Under the pieces are notes generated by a model, which searched no databases, was not told the origin of the DNA, and saw only the letters and a program-made list of their open reading frames with translations. Made by a program: the position numbers and the translations under genes. A stretch of 17,717 nt of DNA from Acidimicrobiales bacterium (GTDB taxonomy: Bacteria > Actinomycetota > Acidimicrobiia > Acidimicrobiales > Acidimicrobilacustridaceae): assembly GCA_023261915.1 (NCBI GenBank), contig JALRFT010000283.1, positions 1-17,717 on the forward strand, read 5' to 3'. Each line of letters starts with the position of its first letter. Within the stretch, counting starts at the first letter, position 1. Below, piece after piece: positions 6,146 to 12,880 of this stretch.

Positions 6146-6184
6146 GCAACTGCACCGGCCCGGTCCAGTCGGGGCCTCGACGGG

Positions 6185-7063
6185 TCAGCTGGCCGGCACA
6201 GGCTCAATCTGGATGCGCTCCACGAGCACCTGGCCGGTGGGGATCCCGGTGGGGGATCCGGCCTGCTGGAGGGCCCGAAGCGTCGGGGATCCGTCGAGCA
6301 GCACGCCGAAGAAGGTGGTGGGCTCGGGCAGGGATGCGGCGCCATCACCGAGGGAGACCTGCAGCCGGCCCGGGAGTACCCGGCCGTTGTCCTCGACGGT
6401 CATCGACAACATCCCCGGCGTCGAGATCATCCCGCCCTCGGGCGCTTCGGGGGCGAGGTCCCACCCGGTTCCCCCTCCGGTGTCTGCGGTGAACGCTCCG
6501 CCCACTTCGGCCCACGCCAAGGGGGTGATGAGGTCGAACGGCGCCCCGTCCCAGTAGCCGTAGCCGGCGAGGAACACGAAGCTGTTGATCGCTTCGGGGG
6601 CGAGTTTCGTGGTCAGCAGCCACGTGAGGTCGCCGGCCGAGGTGGTCATGGTGACGCGGTAGTTCACCGCAGTGTCGATCGCCCCCGTCGCCGTGGTGGC
6701 CAGACAGATCGGGGGCGGCCCGACGAACGACGTGGTGCGCGGCGATGCACCGTCGGGAAGTGGGCACGGCAGCGGGCCGCTGGCGGTGTCACCCGCAGCC
6801 GGGAAGTCCAACTCGGCGGGCGCACCGGCGGTGACGGAGGGTCGGGTCGGGACCGATGAGGTCACCGGGGTGGGGTCGTCGGTGAATGATCCGAGGGCGA
6901 CGGCGACAATGGCGCCACCACTCGAGAGGAGCAGACCGGCCACCACGATCCCGGCGATGATCTGGCGTCGTCGGAGCGATCGCTCGGCGGCGGAGCGAGC
7001 GGTGTTCTGCTGGCGCTGCTCCCGTTGCTGCTGGCGTTGGCGGGCACTGACAGGTCTGGCCAT
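6185..7063 (-). CDS. Membrane-anchored cyclophilin-like protein with degenerate active site
   Basis: The 292-aa protein has a Gln/Arg-rich cytoplasmic N-terminus (residues 1-33), one membrane helix (~35-57), a linker to ~130, and a cyclophilin-type domain (~133-289). The fold is seen in MTTSAGDLTWLLTTKLAPEAINSFVFLAGYGYWDGAPF, which matches the usual ...ETNAGDI...AP.TVNNFVFLA..GYYDG.. region. The catalytic signature is lost: where cyclophilins have FHRVIPGFVVQGGDP, this reads FDLITPLAWAEVGGAF (residues 176-191), without the catalytic arginine. The later QFFIT block is LQVSLGD. It probably binds rather than isomerises, or has very low activity. The start is ATG 7063, 8 nt after a TACCGT box. 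It is divergent from the aspartokinase gene. Confidence 0.8.
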   Translation of the reverse strand: MARPVSARQRQQQREQRQQNTARSAAERSLRRRQIIAGIVVAGLLLSSGGAIVAVALGSFTDDPTPVTSSVPTRPSVTAGAPAELDFPAAGDTASGPLPCPLPDGASPRTTSFVGPPPICLATTATGAIDTAVNYRVTMTTSAGDLTWLLTTKLAPEAINSFVFLAGYGYWDGAPFDLITPLAWAEVGGAFTADTGGGTGWDLAPEAPEGGMISTPGMLSMTVEDNGRVLPGRLQVSLGDGAASLPEPTTFFGVLLDGSPTLRALQQAGSPTGIPTGQVLVERIQIEPVPAS

Positions 7064-7071
7064 GGAGGCGC

Positions 7072-7077
7072 ACGGTA
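7072..7077 (-). promoter_or_regulatory. -10 box, near-leaderless promoter of the cyclophilin-like gene
   Basis: TACCGT on the minus strand, 8 nt before ATG 7063. It shares the 63-bp divergent gap with the aspartokinase promoter. Confidence 0.5.
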
Positions 7078-7112
7078 CCGGAACGAATGCGGGCCGGGAA
7101 GCCGGCCAACCG

Positions 7113-7118
7113 TAAACT
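7113..7118 (+). promoter_or_regulatory. -10 box, near-leaderless promoter of aspartokinase
   Basis: TAAACT lies 8 nt before GTG 7127. It stands out as an AT-rich hexamer in GC-rich surroundings, and no Shine-Dalgarno precedes the start. Confidence 0.6.
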
Positions 7119-7126
7119 CGTCGGTC

Positions 7127-8371
7127 GTGGACTCCTCCGCCCCCATCGTCGTGCAGAAGTTCGGTGGGACTTCAGTTGCCGATACCGAGCGGATCCGCGC
7201 CGTTGCCGACCATGTGGCGCGCACGGTCCGCAACGGCGAGCGTCCGGTGGTGGTCGTGAGCGCCATGGGTAAGGAGACCGACGAGTTGCTGCGGGCCGCC
7301 CGCGACGTCGCCGGAAGTCCTCCCGGCCGGGAGATGGACATGCTCATCACTGCCGGGGAGCGCAAGGCCATGGCTCTCGTGTGCATGGCCATCAACGATC
7401 TCGGGGTGCCCTCTCAGTCCTTCACCGGAAGCCAGGCGGGGTTCTTCACCGACGGAACCCACACTGACGCCCGCATCATCGAGGTTCGTCCTGACCGCAT
7501 CGAGGCTGCGATTGAGGCTGGCTGTGTCCCCATCGTGGGTGGCGCCCAGGGCGTATCGGGTGACAACGACGTCACCTTCTTGGGCCGAGGCGGTTCGGAC
7601 ACGACCGCCGTGGCGCTTGCCCACGCCCTCGGGGCGGCAAGCTGCGAGCTCTACACGGATGTATCGGGCGTGTTCACCTCCGACCCGCGAGTAGTGAGCG
7701 ACGCCCGTCGCCTCGACCGCATCTCGTTCGACGAATTACTCGAGATGACCGCCAACGGGTGCCCCAAGCCCGCCATGCGATCAGTGGAGTTCGCCCGTAC
7801 CCACGGGGTTGACCTCCACATCCGTTCGGCGTTCACGTGGGAACAAGGGACGTGGGTCACCAAGGAGGAAGAGGACATGGAGCAGGCGATCGTGTCAGCA
7901 GTGGTGCACGACACCGATGAGGCCAAGGTGACGATCCTCGGTGTCCCCGATCGTCCCGGTATTGCTGCCGGGCTCTTCCGGTCGCTCGCCGACGCGGCGG
8001 TCAACGTCGACATGATCGTGCAGAACACGTCGGCCGACGGGTTCACCGACATCTCATTCACGGTGCCTCATGGCCAACTCAACGAGGCCCAGCCGGTGTG
8101 CGAGCGCGTCGCCGCCGAGGTGGGAGCCACCCGTGTCACAACCGATGACGGCATTGCCAGGGTCAGCGTGGTGGGGGCCGGGATGCGGTCGCATCCCGGG
8201 GTGGCCGCCACGGTGTTCGAGACGCTGGCCGGGAACGGAATCAACATCGAGATGATCTCGACATCGGCCATTCGGATCTCGTGTGTGGTGCGTCAGGATC
8301 AGGTCGAGGCAGCGGTCGTGCACCTCCACGACGCCTTTTCCCTCGCTGACGGTCCCAAACTGGTGGACTGA
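7127..8371 (+). CDS. lysC: Aspartokinase (aspartate kinase)
   Basis: The enzyme phosphorylates L-aspartate with ATP, the first step towards lysine/diaminopimelate, threonine and methionine. The 414-aa product has the kinase domain with KFGGTS (residues 11-16), VVVVSAMGKETDELL, LITAGER, and the nucleotide-binding FLGRGGSDTTAVALA (151-165), then YTDVSGVFTSDPR. Two C-terminal ACT domains follow (~265-340 and ~345-410), with VPDRPGIAAGLFRSLADAAVNVD in the first; these normally mediate feedback by lysine and/or threonine. The segment after the kinase core reads EMTANGCPKPAMRSVEFAR where C. glutamicum-like enzymes have GAKVLxxRSVE-type residues. GTG 7127 is chosen from the N-terminal VQKFGGTS and the -10 spacing. 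asd follows 31 bp downstream with its own -10 box. Confidence 0.95.
   Translation: MDSSAPIVVQKFGGTSVADTERIRAVADHVARTVRNGERPVVVVSAMGKETDELLRAARDVAGSPPGREMDMLITAGERKAMALVCMAINDLGVPSQSFTGSQAGFFTDGTHTDARIIEVRPDRIEAAIEAGCVPIVGGAQGVSGDNDVTFLGRGGSDTTAVALAHALGAASCELYTDVSGVFTSDPRVVSDARRLDRISFDELLEMTANGCPKPAMRSVEFARTHGVDLHIRSAFTWEQGTWVTKEEEDMEQAIVSAVVHDTDEAKVTILGVPDRPGIAAGLFRSLADAAVNVDMIVQNTSADGFTDISFTVPHGQLNEAQPVCERVAAEVGATRVTTDDGIARVSVVGAGMRSHPGVAATVFETLAGNGINIEMISTSAIRISCVVRQDQVEAAVVHLHDAFSLADGPKLVD
7862..7868 (+). promoter_or_regulatory. Internal ribosome binding site for the aspartokinase beta subunit
   Basis: AAGGAGG is a perfect anti-Shine-Dalgarno match, 8 nt before an in-frame ATG (7877) inside lysC. 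It is the strongest ribosome binding site in this region, whereas the gene's own start has none. Confidence 0.75.
7877..8371 (+). CDS. lysC: Aspartokinase beta (regulatory) subunit from an internal start
   Basis: Translation from Met251 of aspartokinase would give a 164-aa protein consisting of the two ACT domains only. It begins MEQAIVSAVVHDTDEAKVTILG. In Corynebacterium and Bacillus the lysC gene is known to yield such an in-frame beta subunit that joins the full-length alpha chain in an alpha2beta2 enzyme and carries the feedback sites. Here the start lies at the equivalent place, with an ideal ribosome binding site (7862-7868). Expression is inferred, not shown. Confidence 0.7.
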   Translation: MEQAIVSAVVHDTDEAKVTILGVPDRPGIAAGLFRSLADAAVNVDMIVQNTSADGFTDISFTVPHGQLNEAQPVCERVAAEVGATRVTTDDGIARVSVVGAGMRSHPGVAATVFETLAGNGINIEMISTSAIRISCVVRQDQVEAAVVHLHDAFSLADGPKLVD

Positions 8372-8388
8372 GGTCCACCCCGTACCGG

Positions 8389-8394
8389 TAGCCT
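8389..8394 (+). promoter_or_regulatory. -10 box, near-leaderless promoter of asd
   Basis: TAGCCT lies 8 nt before ATG 8403, in the 31-bp gap after lysC. It would allow asd to be transcribed independently. Confidence 0.45.
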
Positions 8395-8402
8395 CTGGCC
8401 CC

Positions 8403-9428
8403 ATGCGTATCGGAGTGGTTGGAGCGACCGGACAGGTGGGCAGCGTCATGCTGTCCATCCTCGCTGAGCGTCAGTTTCCGGTAACTGAGATCAGGATGTT
8501 CGCTTCGGCGCGTTCGGCCGGCCGGTCCCTCGCCTTCGCTGGACGCGACATCGTGATCGAGGATGCGTCGACTGCCGACTACTCCGGGCTCGACATCGTG
8601 CTCATGTCAGCCGGCGGGGCGACGTCGCGCGAATTGGCCCCCGTCGTCGCCGATTCGGGGGCCATTGTTGTGGACAACTCCTCGGCAGGGCGCATGGACC
8701 CCGAGGGTCCCCTCGTCGTGTCCGAGGTCAACCCCCACGCTCTCGGTGACATCAAGCGCGGCATCGTCGCCAATCCGAACTGCACGACCATGGTGGCCAT
8801 GCCCGTGCTCGAACCACTCCATCTCGCCTTCGGGCTCCGCTCCATGGTGGTCACCTCCTACCAGGCGGTCTCGGGGGCCGGTCTGGCGGGCACGGCGGAG
8901 CTCGACGACCAGATCCGCAAGATCGGTGATCGCGCCCCGGCGCTCACGATGTCAGGCTCAGCCGTCGAACATCCCGACCCGGCCGTGTTCTGCGAACCCA
9001 TCGCCTACAACGTGGTGCCCTTCGCCGGAGCGCTCGTCGATGACGGATTGTTCGAGACCGACGAGGAGCAGAAGCTCCGCAACGAGAGTCGCAAAATTCT
9101 CGAGGCACCCGATCTGGCCGTCTCGGCCCTGTGCGTGCGGGTGCCGGTATTCACCGGACACTCGCTCGCCATCAACGCCGCCTTTGATCAGCCGATCGAG
9201 GTGGAGGAGGCCCGCCGCCTGCTGGTGAAGGCCAAGGGCGTCGAGCTCGTCGACGTTCCGACGCCGCTGCGCGCCGCCGGCGGGGATGTCACGCTCGTGG
9301 GTCGGATCCGCCGGGACCCCACCGTCGAGCACGGGGTGTCGCTGTTCTTGTCGGGGGACAACCTCCGCAAAGGCGCTGCACTCAATGCCGTGCAGATCGC
9401 CGAGTTGCTCATCGACCGAATCGGTTAG
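8403..9428 (+). CDS. asd: Aspartate-semialdehyde dehydrogenase
   Basis: The enzyme reduces aspartyl-4-phosphate to aspartate semialdehyde with NADPH, directly after aspartokinase. The 341-aa length is typical. Visible marks are the N-terminal GATGQVG (residues 7-13), DNSSAGRMDP, the catalytic cysteine Cys127 in NPNCTTM, SYQAVSGAG, and the substrate-binding Arg246 and acid/base His253 in RVPVFTGHS. Nothing is missing. It follows lysC in the same direction, forming the usual actinobacterial lysC-asd pair. Its TAG stop overlaps by two bases the TAA of the convergent MazG-like gene. Confidence 0.97.
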   Translation: MRIGVVGATGQVGSVMLSILAERQFPVTEIRMFASARSAGRSLAFAGRDIVIEDASTADYSGLDIVLMSAGGATSRELAPVVADSGAIVVDNSSAGRMDPEGPLVVSEVNPHALGDIKRGIVANPNCTTMVAMPVLEPLHLAFGLRSMVVTSYQAVSGAGLAGTAELDDQIRKIGDRAPALTMSGSAVEHPDPAVFCEPIAYNVVPFAGALVDDGLFETDEEQKLRNESRKILEAPDLAVSALCVRVPVFTGHSLAINAAFDQPIEVEEARRLLVKAKGVELVDVPTPLRAAGGDVTLVGRIRRDPTVEHGVSLFLSGDNLRKGAALNAVQIAELLIDRIG

Positions 9429-9715
9429 CGCTCCGGGCTCGGGTTTCCCCCGGGCGGGGTTGGCGGCCGTTCGCCGGCCAGCATGCGCAACGCCGCCTCG
9501 TCAAGGGACAGGCCGATCTGGTCAGCGAGGGAGGCCAGCCACGCGAGGACGTCCCCGAGCTCACGTTCCTGGTCGTCGAGCGTTCCCTTGCGAACGGCCT
9601 GGGCGAGCTCACCGAGTTCCTCGGTCAACCACGCAATCGTTGCTGGAACACCACGTTCCCGATCTGCATCTCCGTAGCGTTCGGCGATGCGCTGCTGGAA
9701 CTCAACGATGTCCAT
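9425..9715 (-). CDS. MazG-like nucleotide pyrophosphohydrolase
   Basis: The 96-aa all-helical protein belongs to the MazG/NTP-PPase superfamily, which hydrolyses (d)NTPs, often damaged or unusual ones, to the monophosphate. The metal-binding pattern is present: EELGE (Glu32, Glu33, Glu36) and ELGD (Glu52, Asp55). The single short domain resembles house-cleaning members rather than the two-domain E. coli MazG. The start ATG 9715 lies only 4 nt after the discriminator base of a tRNA-Pro gene on the same strand, leaving no room for a ribosome binding site. The proposed start in that frame further upstream would run through the tRNA and is rejected. Convergent with asd, with overlapping stop codons. 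Confidence 0.85.
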   Translation of the reverse strand: MDIVEFQQRIAERYGDADRERGVPATIAWLTEELGELAQAVRKGTLDDQERELGDVLAWLASLADQIGLSLDEAALRMLAGERPPTPPGGNPSPER

Positions 9716-9719
9716 AGGG

Positions 9720-9793
<74 letters not shown>

Positions 9794-9805
9794 TGTAACG
9801 GCCTG

Positions 9806-9811
9806 ACCCTA
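9806..9811 (-). promoter_or_regulatory. -10 box of the tRNA-Pro (and mazG-like) transcript
   Basis: TAGGGT on the minus strand, 12 nt upstream of the mature tRNA 5' end. There is no convincing -35. The 51-bp gap to the receiver gene holds no other gene. Confidence 0.4.
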
Positions 9812-9844
9812 CCCGCGTCGGCCTCCGGTCAGAAACTGCGGAAG

Positions 9845-10294
9845 TCAGCCGGCGTCGGGGGTGGCGGCGACGTCGGTGGCCGCCACGGTCTCCCCGGATT
9901 CCTCGTCGTCACCCTCGAACCACGTGCCACCGTCGATTACGGCTTCGGCGGCCCGTCGTAGCCGGAAGGCGTCGACGGGCTTGACCAACCAGCCGTCGGC
10001 GTCGCAGGTGCGAGCGAGGAACACGTCGGGATGCCGGTCGAGCAGCATGATCACGCCGGCATCAGGCAGGCGTCCGGCCTCCTGTTCGTGACGAACGGCC
10101 ACCGCAGCGGCCATGCCTCCCATGTTGCCGATCTGGAGATCGATGATCACCAGGGCTGGTTCGATCTCCCGGCAGGCGGGAACCACGTCAACGCCGCGTC
10201 GCACCCGCAGGACGGTGGTCTCACTGCTGCCGAGGGCGGCGTCGACCTCGTCAAAGATCCAGTCGGCGTCGGTGGCGACGAGTACTTCAGTCAC
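9845..10294 (-). CDS. Stand-alone response-regulator receiver-domain protein
   Basis: The 149-aa protein has one CheY-like receiver domain and an acidic tail, with no output domain. The acidic pair (Asp9, Asp11), the phospho-acceptor Asp52 in ALVIIDLQIGNMGG and the conserved Lys105 in WLVKPVD are all present, so phosphorylation is feasible. The usual Thr/Ser switch residue at the end of strand 4 appears to be leucine (VIMLLDRHPD, residues 81-90), which may change signalling. The start is GTG 10294, 6 nt after a TAGCGT box. It is divergent from a STAS anti-anti-sigma gene, so a link to sigma-factor partner switching is possible but inferred. No histidine kinase is in the window. Confidence 0.85.
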   Translation of the reverse strand: MTEVLVATDADWIFDEVDAALGSSETTVLRVRRGVDVVPACREIEPALVIIDLQIGNMGGMAAAVAVRHEQEAGRLPDAGVIMLLDRHPDVFLARTCDADGWLVKPVDAFRLRRAAEAVIDGGTWFEGDDEESGETVAATDVAATPDAG

Positions 10295-10300
10295 CTCGTC

Positions 10301-10306
10301 ACGCTA
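10301..10306 (-). promoter_or_regulatory. -10 box, leaderless promoter of the receiver-domain gene
   Basis: TAGCGT on the minus strand, 6 nt before GTG 10294. Confidence 0.5.
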
Positions 10307-10353
10307 CCCCTTTGGGGTTGTCCTCCCCAAGGACAGGTGGCGATGCGTCCCGT

Positions 10354-10359
10354 TACGAT
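10354..10359 (+). promoter_or_regulatory. -10 box of the STAS gene
   Basis: TACGAT, with a weak -35 (AGGACA at 10330-10335, 18-bp spacing). It predicts a ~36-nt leader that carries the AGGGGAG ribosome binding site of the STAS gene, in contrast to the leaderless genes nearby. Confidence 0.4.
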
Positions 10360-10402
10360 CCTGAGGGCGGGGAGCTACCGCACCCACCTGAGGGGAGCTG
10401 AC

Positions 10403-10765
10403 GTGCTCGACATCGAGATGAGCGACGCAGGGGGACACCTGGTGTGCCGGCCGGTCGGTGAGATCGATGCGTTCACCGTCCCAGCATTCCGTGAGGCGCT
10501 CGCCACGGTCGGACCGGATCGCCGCCTCATTATCGACCTCGGCGAGGTGCCGTTCATGGACTCAGCCGGTCTCGGGGCACTCATTGGTGGCATCCGCCGC
10601 ATTCGTGAGATTGAGGGCGAGGTTGCTGTGGTGTGTAGCCGCCCGACACTCCTGCGCCTGCTCCACACCACGGGCTTTGACCGCATCGTTCCCGTCGTGG
10701 CCAACCTGACCGACGCGGTTGATGTCCTCGCCATCGCCGGCACTGACGATGACGCCGAGCAGTAA
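10403..10765 (+). CDS. STAS-domain anti-anti-sigma factor (anti-sigma factor antagonist)
   Basis: The 120-aa protein is a single STAS domain of the SpoIIAA/RsbV kind. These bind anti-sigma kinases and are switched off by phosphorylation of one serine. The core reads RLIIDLGEVPFMDSAGLGALIGG, with the phospho-acceptor Ser54 in MDSAGLG. The N-terminal VCRPVGEIDAFTVPAFREAL and the C-terminal LLRLLHTTGFDRIVPV also fit. GTG 10403 is chosen because AGGGGAG (10391-10397) lies 5 nt upstream and the protein then has the normal family length. ATG 10343 would be upstream of the predicted transcription start. The partner anti-sigma kinase is not in this window. It ends 11 bp before the convergent ATPase gene. 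Confidence 0.92.
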   Translation: MLDIEMSDAGGHLVCRPVGEIDAFTVPAFREALATVGPDRRLIIDLGEVPFMDSAGLGALIGGIRRIREIEGEVAVVCSRPTLLRLLHTTGFDRIVPVVANLTDAVDVLAIAGTDDDAEQ

Positions 10766-10776
10766 AGGCGGAGCGT

Positions 10777-11880
10777 TCAGCTTCCGGTAGTGAAAAGCCA
10801 GGTCCCCACGGTGGCGAGTCCATCGAGATCGTGGACGTCGTGGGCGAGGAACGGCACGCGCACCACTGGGGCCGGGGCCACCCTAGCGGTGAGACCTTCG
10901 AGATGGTGTTCCTCGGTGTCGGCCAGTGCCGCAAAGTCCGCCAGGTTCTCGAGTTGTCCGGCGAGCGCCGTGTCGATCGTTGAGGAGGCCATGGCCCGTA
11001 GTTCGGCGGCTGGGCGGTCGGTGAATCTCGGGTGGAGCCGATTGACGATCAGCGCCCGAATGCCGATGCCGCCTTCGGCGAGCCGCTCAGCGAAGTAGGT
11101 GGCCTCGCTCACCACGTCGGGCCGGGGGGCGGTGACGAGGACGAACGCCGTGGTGGGGTTGGTCAGCAGTTCGAGGACTCGTTGGGCCCGATCCTTGAAT
11201 CCCTGCTCCATCCCGTCGAACGCCTGAAAAAACGTGATGGCGTCGGCGACGACGTCTCCGCCCACGACGCGCGAGACGGTGCGCAGGAATGCCTGGGTGG
11301 CGACCCCGACGGCCTTGACGATGCCCCGGGTCGGAGCCATGACGATCCGGTAGAGGCGGTGATCGAGGAACCGGGTCAGCCGGCGGGGAGCGTCGAGGAA
11401 ATCGAGGGCGTTGCGGGTCGGGGGCGTGTCGACCACGACGAGATCGAAATCATGTTCCTCATGGAGTTCGTAGAGCTTCTCCATGGCCATGTATTCCTGG
11501 GTTCCCGACAGGGCCCCTGAGATGTTGCGGTAGAAGCGGTTGGTGAGGATGCGCTCGGCCTGACCGGGTTCGGTGGCGTGCTTGAGCACGAGATCATCGA
11601 AGGTCCCCTTGGTGTCGAGCATCAGCGCCCACAACTCGCCGGGCCAGTCCCCCTCGATCCGGCTGGGCGTGTTGGTCAGGCCTTCGAGTCCGAGTGCATC
11701 GGCGAGTCGTTTGGCGGGATCGATGGTGACCACCACCGTGCGCCGACCGGCCCGCGCTCCCTCCAGGGCGATGACCGCCGCCGTGGTGGTCTTGCCCACC
11801 CCTCCCGACCCGGTGCACACCACGATGCCGTGGTCCCGGACCAGGTGGCCGAGGTCGTTGGCTTCGGTGGTGGCACTCAC
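10777..11880 (-). CDS. ArsA/Get3-like ATPase, second gene of a pair
   Basis: The 367-aa P-loop ATPase is of the ArsA/Get3 (SIMIBI) class. The Walker A is TGSGGVGKTT (residues 23-32), and the first lysine of the deviant KGGVGKT signature is replaced by Ser25. Switch I/II regions are visible as VTIDPAKRLADALG and VVVDTPPTRNALDFLDAP, and the nucleotide-contact region as ALIVNRLHPRF. It resembles the mycobacterial Rv3679/Rv3680 pair next to whiB4. The GTG start overlaps the upstream partner's TGA by 4 nt, so the two are translated together and probably form a heterodimer. No arsenite genes are near, so arsenic export is not implied. Cytosolic. Confidence 0.88.
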   Translation of the reverse strand: MSATTEANDLGHLVRDHGIVVCTGSGGVGKTTTAAVIALEGARAGRRTVVVTIDPAKRLADALGLEGLTNTPSRIEGDWPGELWALMLDTKGTFDDLVLKHATEPGQAERILTNRFYRNISGALSGTQEYMAMEKLYELHEEHDFDLVVVDTPPTRNALDFLDAPRRLTRFLDHRLYRIVMAPTRGIVKAVGVATQAFLRTVSRVVGGDVVADAITFFQAFDGMEQGFKDRAQRVLELLTNPTTAFVLVTAPRPDVVSEATYFAERLAEGGIGIRALIVNRLHPRFTDRPAAELRAMASSTIDTALAGQLENLADFAALADTEEHHLEGLTARVAPAPVVRVPFLAHDVHDLDGLATVGTWLFTTGS

Positions 11881-12857
11881 GGGGCCGCCTCGTCGAGAGC
11901 AGGGAGTTGGGGCAGTTGACCGAGGAACTCTCGGGCGAGGTGGTCGATCTCCTGGGGGCCGATGTCGGTGGTGAAGAGATACGGCAACTGGATCTGGGGG
12001 AGTGGGAGCAGGTCGGCGAGCCGCTGCAACTGGGTGGCCTGGATGGCGCTGCGCTCCTGACGGAACGCGGCGGCGTGGCCCAACGCCTCGAGGAGTTGCA
12101 GGTCGAGAGGAGGCCCGTCGGATGAGACGCCCAGGGTCGGGTCGGTGTCGAGTCCTTCGACTTGGGGGTACACCCCGTTGACGACGACGGGTCCCAGGCT
12201 GACCCCGATGTCCTCTTCGAGGGCGTAGGCGGTCTGGACGAGTTCGTTGACCGGGGTCTCCTCAGGGAGGGTAACGAGCAGCACCTGACAGCGGGTTGGG
12301 TCGCTGAGCATGGCCAGAACCTCGGTGGCCTGGGTGTTGATGGGCCCGACGGCGACGGCGTCGAGCAGGCCCGCTGCGGAGCGCAGGAAGCTGATGGCAT
12401 GCCCAGCGGCGGGAGCGTCGACCACGACGAGGTCGAATCGTCCGGAAACCTCAATTTGTTTGACCTTGCCGAGGATGAGGATGTCCTTGATGCCGGGTGC
12501 GGCAGTGGCGACCATGTCGAGGGCCCCCGAGCTGACGAGCCGTCGTGACACGCGGTTGAGGCCGTGGTCGGCGAGGTAGTCGAGTAGCGCATCGTCGGGG
12601 GTGAGGGTCCGCGCCGTCACATCCGCAGCGCCATCGGGACCTCCACCTCGGGCCAGAACCGCTTCGTCGTAGGTCAACTCGGGCTGGCCGAACATCTCCG
12701 ACAGCCCGCTCTTGCCCTCAATCTCGACGATGAGGACCGTTCGGCCCGTCAGCGCCGCCGCCCGGGCGAGGGCGGCGGTCACCGTGGTTTTGCCCACGCC
12801 GCCTTTCCCGGCAACGATGACGACTCGAGAAGCCGCGAAGAATTGGCCAGAATCCAC
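11877..12857 (-). CDS. ArsA/Get3-like ATPase, first gene of a pair
   Basis: The 326-aa ATPase carries an intact deviant Walker A, AGKGGVGKTT (residues 16-25), with the signature lysine Lys18. The switch II-like VVVDAPAAGHAISFL follows. The middle contains a variable helical segment. The last ~80 residues (LPLPQIQLPYLFTTDIGPQEID) are typical of the actinobacterial partner of the downstream ATPase. The start GTG 12857 has AAAGGGA upstream on the minus strand, inside the 23-bp gap to the divergent NfeD-like gene. The stop overlaps the next gene's start. Role: probably a targeting or chaperone-type ATPase for membrane or redox-linked proteins, by analogy only. Confidence 0.88.
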   Translation of the reverse strand: MDSGQFFAASRVVIVAGKGGVGKTTVTAALARAAALTGRTVLIVEIEGKSGLSEMFGQPELTYDEAVLARGGGPDGAADVTARTLTPDDALLDYLADHGLNRVSRRLVSSGALDMVATAAPGIKDILILGKVKQIEVSGRFDLVVVDAPAAGHAISFLRSAAGLLDAVAVGPINTQATEVLAMLSDPTRCQVLLVTLPEETPVNELVQTAYALEEDIGVSLGPVVVNGVYPQVEGLDTDPTLGVSSDGPPLDLQLLEALGHAAAFRQERSAIQATQLQRLADLLPLPQIQLPYLFTTDIGPQEIDHLAREFLGQLPQLPALDEAAP

Positions 12858-12880
12858 TCGTTCCCTTTCGGAAGGATGCC

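Noticed and set aside
7172..7624. Minus-strand frames opposite lysC, asd and the FKBP/cyclophilin genes
   Set aside because: These are codon-bias shadows of strongly conserved genes; none has a recognisable motif or a ribosome binding site.
10777..12857. Arsenite-export function for the ArsA-like pair
   Set aside because: No arsB, arsR, arsC or arsD is nearby, and the arrangement fits the actinobacterial whiB-linked pair rather than an arsenic operon.
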